64,000 nucleotides of DNA. It comes from Parietaria judaica (lineage: Eukaryota > Streptophyta > Magnoliopsida > Rosales > Urticaceae). Position 1 is the stretch's first letter; the number at the start of each line of letters is the position of its first letter. Shown here piece by piece: positions 59,408 to 64,000 of this stretch. The notes below the pieces were generated by a model that worked only from the letters and a program-made list of their open reading frames with translations, searched no databases and was not told the DNA's origin. A program made the position numbers and the translations under genes. Where the stretch lies: assembly GCA_954871525.1 (NCBI GenBank), contig OX940865.1, forward strand, positions 17,560,606-17,624,605. Direction: 5' to 3'.

Positions 59408-59474
59408 GTTTATATATTTGTATTCCAAGTTATGATATACAAATATCTATATGAGAAATAGTGTTATCTTTGCT

Positions 59475-59484
59475 CTATATATAG
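59475..59484 (-). promoter_or_regulatory. TATA box of SDR-8
   Basis: CTATATATAG, 68-77 bp before the ATG (59407); palindromic, so it reads the same on both strands. Confidence 0.55.
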
Positions 59485-59629
59485 GGTCGAGTTTGTTCAA
59501 TACAAACTTTGTACACATTAAAATGTTACGTTTTTTTTTATTATTATTATTCACTAGTGGAAACGATTTTGTTATGTTTCGTCATGGTTGTAACAGAAAA
59601 TATACGCATACTGCTCAACATCTCTAATT

Positions 59630-59785
59630 AACAAGTAATTGAAAATACAAAAACGATGTGTATGAGTAAATAAACGCCCATGCCCATGTGTCTTGAAAAC
59701 TTCTGATACAAATAATAAGTAGAATAGTTTATTTACATCATATACGAAGATGAGGAAAAATTAATGCTTTATTTTATTTAATAAA
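59630..59785 (-). promoter_or_regulatory. conserved clade B upstream block, SDR-8
   Basis: Read on +, AGTAATTGAAAATACAAAAA, CGATGTGTATGAGTAAATAAACGCCC and GATGAGGAAAAATTAATGC. Collinear with the blocks before SDR-6 and SDR-7 but with the G-box core replaced. Confidence 0.5.
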
Positions 59786-59998
59786 AAATTATTTATGTGA
59801 TGAATCATGAAATTAATCAACGGTATATTCCATGTGCATGTGACGTGACCAATGCAATATAATAAGGAGGAGGATCTTGTATGCAAAAATTTACGTATCG
59901 TGCATGTGACATGTGTGCATAGCAATGGGGAAGATTGCTGCAGTTTATTCGGTGGATAATTTTTTTTTTCCATATTTCTTAGGCTTTTTCATACATAG

Positions 59999-60417
59999 GC
60001 AATGCTAGAAACACTTTATCAGGGACTGAATTGACATGGTGTCTCGTCGCTATTAGAGACAAAATAAACATGTATTGCATACTAATTTGCAGTCTCTAAA
60101 GGTGTACAAAAGAGACTGAAAAGAAGCTTTTTCGGAGACTGATGGTTTAGTCACGAAAGTGATGTATTAGGGACTGAATTAACGTGGTCTCGGGTGTCAT
60201 ATTGAAGACTGAACATATACGTATTCGAAACTAGGTGATAGTCTTAGTGGCACATATAACAAGGACTAATATTTTAGTTACCAATACAATTATTAAGGAC
60301 AAAGCAGTTATAACTGAGCGTTGTGACTGAGAATCAGTCTTCGATTAAAATTCGTGACTGATTTTTAGGTATTAGAGACTAGAATTTCAGTCTCCGATAC
60401 CCTTATTTCTTGTAGTG
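59999..60417. mobile_element. CACTA-like non-autonomous element
   Basis: The right terminus, reversed, is CACTACAAGAAATAAGG, the canonical CACTA end; the left end (CAATGCTAGAAACAC) is a decayed counterpart. The interior repeats GGGACTGAATT(G/A)AC and AGAGACT(G/A)AAA-type subterminal motifs in both orientations. No transposase; the 3-bp target duplication is not clear. Confidence 0.55.
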
Positions 60418-60427
60418 GCTGACAAAA

Positions 60428-60540
60428 CGTGCTTGGTCTAGTGGTAACAAGTACATCACTTAAGACATTAGAGGTCTTGAATTCGAGTCACCATGGGAGT
60501 AGGAGTGAAATCCAAAGATCCTCATATATATATATATAAA
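60428..60540 (+). mobile_element. tRNA-derived SINE
   Basis: GTGCTTGGTCTAGTGGTAAC is an A-box-like tRNA start and TTGAATTCGAGTCACCATGG a B-box-like segment about 35 bp later. AGGAGTGAAATCC, AAAGATCCTCATATA and a short TA/A-rich tail follow. Inserted directly after the CACTA-like element. A truncated copy is at 18340-18420. Confidence 0.65.
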
Positions 60541-60731
60541 ATATATCCACGCAATGCTAGTTATTATTATACGAATGAATGCGGAAACAAATAATCAAGC
60601 CTAGAGCTGATTTAAATCAAAACCTAGACTTTATTCCCAATTTCATGTGTTTGTGAGCGAGAACAGATCTTGATGCCCAATCGACGATATTTTGTGCGCG
60701 AATATTCTTCGTATGTCGGAACAGTCTGCGA

Positions 60732-61051
60732 CAGAGCCGGCCCGATAGGTGGGCGAGTTGGGCGACCGCCCAAGGACCCCAATATTTAAAGGCCCCAAAT
60801 AAATATAATTTAGAAGAATGCTTATAAGATCAGATGAAAGAGGCCTCATTGTTTGTGTTGTAAGTAATGCAACTTGAAAAATCAAGAACAATAACATACT
60901 TACTAGAAAAATAAAGAAAAAAAAAATATTTCGTGGAGCAACAATGAATATTTGTATTTACGTTGTGTCAAGTATATTATTATTAAGAAATTAAAAAAGG
61001 CCACTTTTTAACTTTTCGCCCAAGGCCCCCAAAAATATTGGGCCGGCTCTG
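60732..61051. mobile_element. hAT MITE with perfect 8-bp target duplication
   Basis: Termini CAGAGCCGGCCC / GGGCCGGCTCTG, flanked by gtctgcga (60724-60731 and 61052-61059). 320 bp, with GCCCAAGG(A/C)CCC blocks next to both ends. No transposase. Confidence 0.85.
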
Positions 61052-61059
61052 GTCTGCGA

Positions 61060-62510
61060 TTCTAGGTCCGTGCGGGGATCTTTGATCCGAGCTTCTTTTT
61101 CTTTTCTTTTTTACCGATCTCTGCTGCATCAAATATTTTATAATATATTATATAATAAAAGTGTTTGATCATAAAATTTGGATAAAAGTGGGAAATGATC
61201 AAACCAAAAATAAACTCATAAAGTGGTTGAGATGAATCTTCTTATTTTGACCATAAATACTCCATGCTTGTTCAATTTTTACATCCAAGTCTAGTTTCGA
61301 CGCTCAAGAAAAAGTCCATATCTTTGTAGTAATTCTAAGATTTTTAGAAGAAAATATATATATGTATATATTAAGTTGACTAAAATAAAGGTAAATCGGT
61401 AATCTTAATTATCTGAAAAAAATTAATAATATAAATAGATATTTATGCCGCGATCATTTTACAGATATATCTACCTATCTAAGTCTTTATTGTGATGTTC
61501 TTTCATTAAGGCTAAAGTCCATTTAAACTGCTTTGATTATTCCTAGTCAACTTGTTAAAACTTTAGAGTGCCCAATCTATCCCCATCTAACGTATATAGG
61601 AAATTTATTAATTCGAGTATTTTTAATTACACGCCCGGCAGGGACCATTGTTTAAATAATAGTTCAAGCACTGTTAAGTACAATAACCGATTAACGCAGA
61701 ATTATTATTCGGTAACAGGTTTATCGATGAATAAGGAATCAAAATCAAGGTTATCGTTATTAATATTGATGGTTATTCATGATAATGTTGGGTTTTTCGA
61801 TGACTTTTCTCAATCCCGATGCGGAAATCACGGGATATCATCGAACAATAAAGATCTAGAATAATTACGAGAAATAAGATACAGTTTAGAGATCGTTACC
61901 AAACTTCGGTACTTTTGCCAACTGTACCGAATAACTGCCGATTCCTTTGATTCTGGAGCTTGTCGAGTTTAGGATTTAGCGCCTCAAGTGTTGCGCCTCT
62001 ATTTCGTACACCACGTCACTCGGGAACGTCTTAGATGACCGGAAAACACCTCGGAGGATAGGTTAGATCCTAGTTGGTGTTTAGATGATCAACCGATGAA
62101 TGAACCGGGGAGCAAGCCAAAATTCGACTACCAAAGGGAGGGGAGCTCGAATTTTCTAAGAGGCTTGGGTTTCTCTGATGTGTGTTATGTTTAATTATGA
62201 GTCATATTAGGGTATTTATAATACCCTATGGTCATGACCTAGTGGGCTTTCTAAAAGCCCACCTAATGGGCTTTCTAAAAGCCCAATCATGGATTAATTA
62301 ATCTATTATTAATTAATATGAATCATAATTATTACTTGGGCCCGAGTGGGCCCATTATGTCGGTTATGGTTATCGGGTCAATATCCGATAACCCGAGAGA
62401 TACAATATCGGGTTCGGGCATAACCAACAGATAAAACACTTATTGATTGGTAAGGTATAAAATAAATTCTAAGAATATATGTACTTAACTTTTATATAGA
62501 GCCTAAAAGT
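61060..62510. other. intergenic DNA, possible old retroelement piece
   Basis: No credible gene. 61880-62420 has mixed composition with two GTGGGCTTTCTAAAAGCCCA-type hairpin motifs (about 62240-62285), a TATTTATAATACCC box and GGGTTCGGGC/CGGGTCAATATCCGATAACCCG segments. This resembles LTR or hAT subterminal sequence, but ends were not found. Confidence 0.3.
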
Positions 62511-63450
62511 TCAATAATGATAATAATAATAATAATAATAATATCCAAAACAGCAAGAAAAACTAAAAACGTACATCAAAAACCTAATACAAAACTTAGG
62601 TATTTTTGTCACAAAAAATTAAAACTTCCAAAAATTAGGCAATCTGAAAATAAACAAACTTACTAATGGATTTATAATATTCATCCACCAAAATAACATG
62701 AAAATGAAAACGTACCTCAAAATTTTAAAAAACCAAAAATTTAATACTTTTGCAACAAAAGGTGAAAACTTTGAGAAATTAGGCATTCTTAAAATAAACA
62801 ACCACATAATCACATATTTATCATGACATGCATCATTTAAAAGTCAAAACAATAAAAAGAAATTGATAACATACTTTAAAAAACTATAAATATCATAGTA
62901 CGGTACTTTTGCTGCACAAACATAAAATCTCTAGAAATGAGCAAATCTAGAAAAGAAAAAAAAATCACCCTAAAATTAGAGTTACAACAACTTATCAAAA
63001 TACAAAAATACATCTCATTTGTAGCAAAATACTAAATTTGTAGATTATAAACATAACTCTTATGTTTCATAATTTCAAAACTATGAAAATCCAATAAAGT
63101 TTACAAAATTAGTAAATTTTTCAAGAAAACGAGCATAGAATCATAAATTGTTATCAATAGTATTCAGAAATCTTAATCAGCAAGAAGAAAAAAACACCTA
63201 AAAATGAAAAGATCCAAAGCTGCGGTATTATGCCAAAAATAACTCAAAAAGATAAGTTTAAATTTGAACAATAGGTACCAAAGTTATCATCATCTTTGTT
63301 TTTGCCACTTGAAAAGTTGAAAAAAGTGTCAATTTATCCCGTGATAAACCAAACAATTAATCAGCGATAAATATAAAACGATAACGATTATCTCTAATAA
63401 GTTATCGAATAACCCCAAAAAACAATTAAAAAGCGTTTATTGACCGACTA
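62511..63450. repeat. (AAT)n tract and TACTTTTGC-type repeat units
   Basis: ATAATAATAATAATAATAAT at about 62519-62543, then about three ~150-bp AT-rich units with AA(A/T)(C/T)GTAC(A/C)TCAAAA ... GGTA(T/C)TTTTG, as at 27.1-27.3, 29.1-29.3 and 13.4-14.7 kb. The right border is CGATAA-rich (63340-63410), like the ends of the 13.4-14.7-kb copy. No gene. Confidence 0.5.
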
Positions 63451-63598
63451 ATCGGGAAAACAAAAAAAGTGCCGGGGACATTAACTAGTTATAAGCTACA
63501 GAGATCGGCTCAGCTCAAACGACAGTTCATAAGTAGAATTACTAATCTGAATCTTTGAAATCCGAATACATAAATGACAACACTACTGTCACAGTGAT

Positions 63599-64000
63599 TC
63601 ACTGGATAAGGCCGTTGAGAGCCCTCATCATGGTCGGATTAATGCCACTGTACCCACCGTCGACCAGCAGATTCAGCCCGCTGAGGTATTGCGCGTCGTC
63701 GCTGGCGAGGAAAAGCGCCGCTTTTGCCACGTCTTCCGCCTTCAGAACATGCCCTTTGAGGTTTCCCGTTCCACTAATGAACTGCTCGGCCTGTGCAAAG
63801 GCCTCGTCTCCTGATTCGCCGTTGTAATCGGCCATCATATTGCGCGTCGGGACAGCAAAGGGAGACACGCAGTTGACCCTGATTCCGTGCTGTCCGGCCT
63901 CGGGGACGAGGTTGTTTGCCAGCCCCAGGATAGCGTACTTCGACGCTGCATAGACATGCGTCCCAAGGCCCGCCGTGGCTGTGCAAGCGCTGCTGGTGAA
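63599..64000 (-). CDS. SDR-9: SDR110C alcohol dehydrogenase, 3' part (clade B)
   Basis: C-terminal 133 residues of a fourth clade B copy; the frame is open to the right edge of the window. The visible part starts at FTSSACTATAGLGTH, followed by the catalytic YAASK, then GIRVNCVSPFAVPT, DVAKAALFLASDDAQYLSG, NLLVDGGYSG and the end MMRALNGLIQ. It differs from SDR-7/8 by SSA for ASA at the catalytic Ser strand (Ser kept), VPEAG for GGEVG/AGEVG, RNMMADYNGES in the substrate-covering helix, and LNGLIQ for FNVIQ at the C-terminus. No stop or frameshift in the visible part. Exon 1 and the cofactor half lie outside. Confidence 0.9.
   Translation of the reverse strand, partial: FTSSACTATAGLGTHVYAASKYAILGLANNLVPEAGQHGIRVNCVSPFAVPTRNMMADYNGESGDEAFAQAEQFISGTGNLKGHVLKAEDVAKAALFLASDDAQYLSGLNLLVDGGYSGINPTMMRALNGLIQ

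Noticed and set aside
1..64000. CRISPR array, bacterial operons, ribosome binding sites
   Set aside because: The window is plant nuclear DNA. Tandem repeats here have satellite or transposon structure, without regular spacers.

Overview
The window is nuclear DNA of a flowering plant. The evidence is AT-rich intergenic DNA, GT-AG introns, very short first exons, and nested plant transposons (Tekay chromovirus, Helitron, hAT, Harbinger, CACTA, SINE and Cassandra-like pieces). The gene families and their style suggest an asterid, possibly Lamiales/Lamiaceae; that is an inference, not something a marker in the sequence shows.

The gene content is a tandem array of nine classical short-chain dehydrogenases/reductases (SDR110C type: plant secondary-alcohol dehydrogenases related to xanthoxin, secoisolariciresinol and borneol dehydrogenases). 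Five lie on the + strand (5.8, 11.4, 18.8, 24.5 and 30.5 kb; called SDR-1 to SDR-5, clade A). Four lie on the - strand (51.5, 55.3, 58.3 and 63.6 kb; SDR-6 to SDR-9, clade B; SDR-9 is cut by the right edge). The two sub-arrays converge on a transposon-filled middle. Every complete copy has two exons: a 32-38 nt first exon coding 10-12 residues plus two bases, a phase-2 intron of 90-1,399 bp, and one long GC-rich second exon. All complete copies keep TGGxxGIG, a cofactor-selecting Asp at the end of beta-2 (NAD(H) preference expected) and Ser-Tyr-Lys. SDR-1 has lost the Asn of the catalytic tetrad.

Two ILR1/IAR3-type M20 amidohydrolases (IAA-amino acid hydrolase-like) are interleaved on the - strand at the left. 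One is complete, with five exons and 426 aa (8.2-10.3 kb). For the other, only exon 1 lies in the window (482-832).

Regions: 1-3.4 kb, amidohydrolase exon 1, an RNase H-like pseudogene and hAT debris; 5.8-32.8 kb, clade A SDRs separated by MITEs, tandem repeats and a GC-rich LTR-like block; 32.8-37.9 kb, MITEs including a 1-kb snap-back inverted repeat; 37.97-41.55 kb, a Helitron carrying a ~425-bp tandem satellite; 41.6-50.7 kb, an SDR intron relic hit by a hAT MITE and a Tip100-like hAT, the latter split by an 8.1-kb Tekay-type retrotransposon; 51.4-64 kb, clade B SDRs with conserved promoters, a Cassandra-like 5S-bearing repeat, and CACTA and hAT elements.

The SDR genes look like a diversifying family for oxidation/reduction of small secondary alcohols or ketones (terpenoid, phenolic or hormone-like). 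Substrates cannot be read from sequence. No terpene synthase or P450 lies in the window, so membership of a biosynthetic cluster is unproven.
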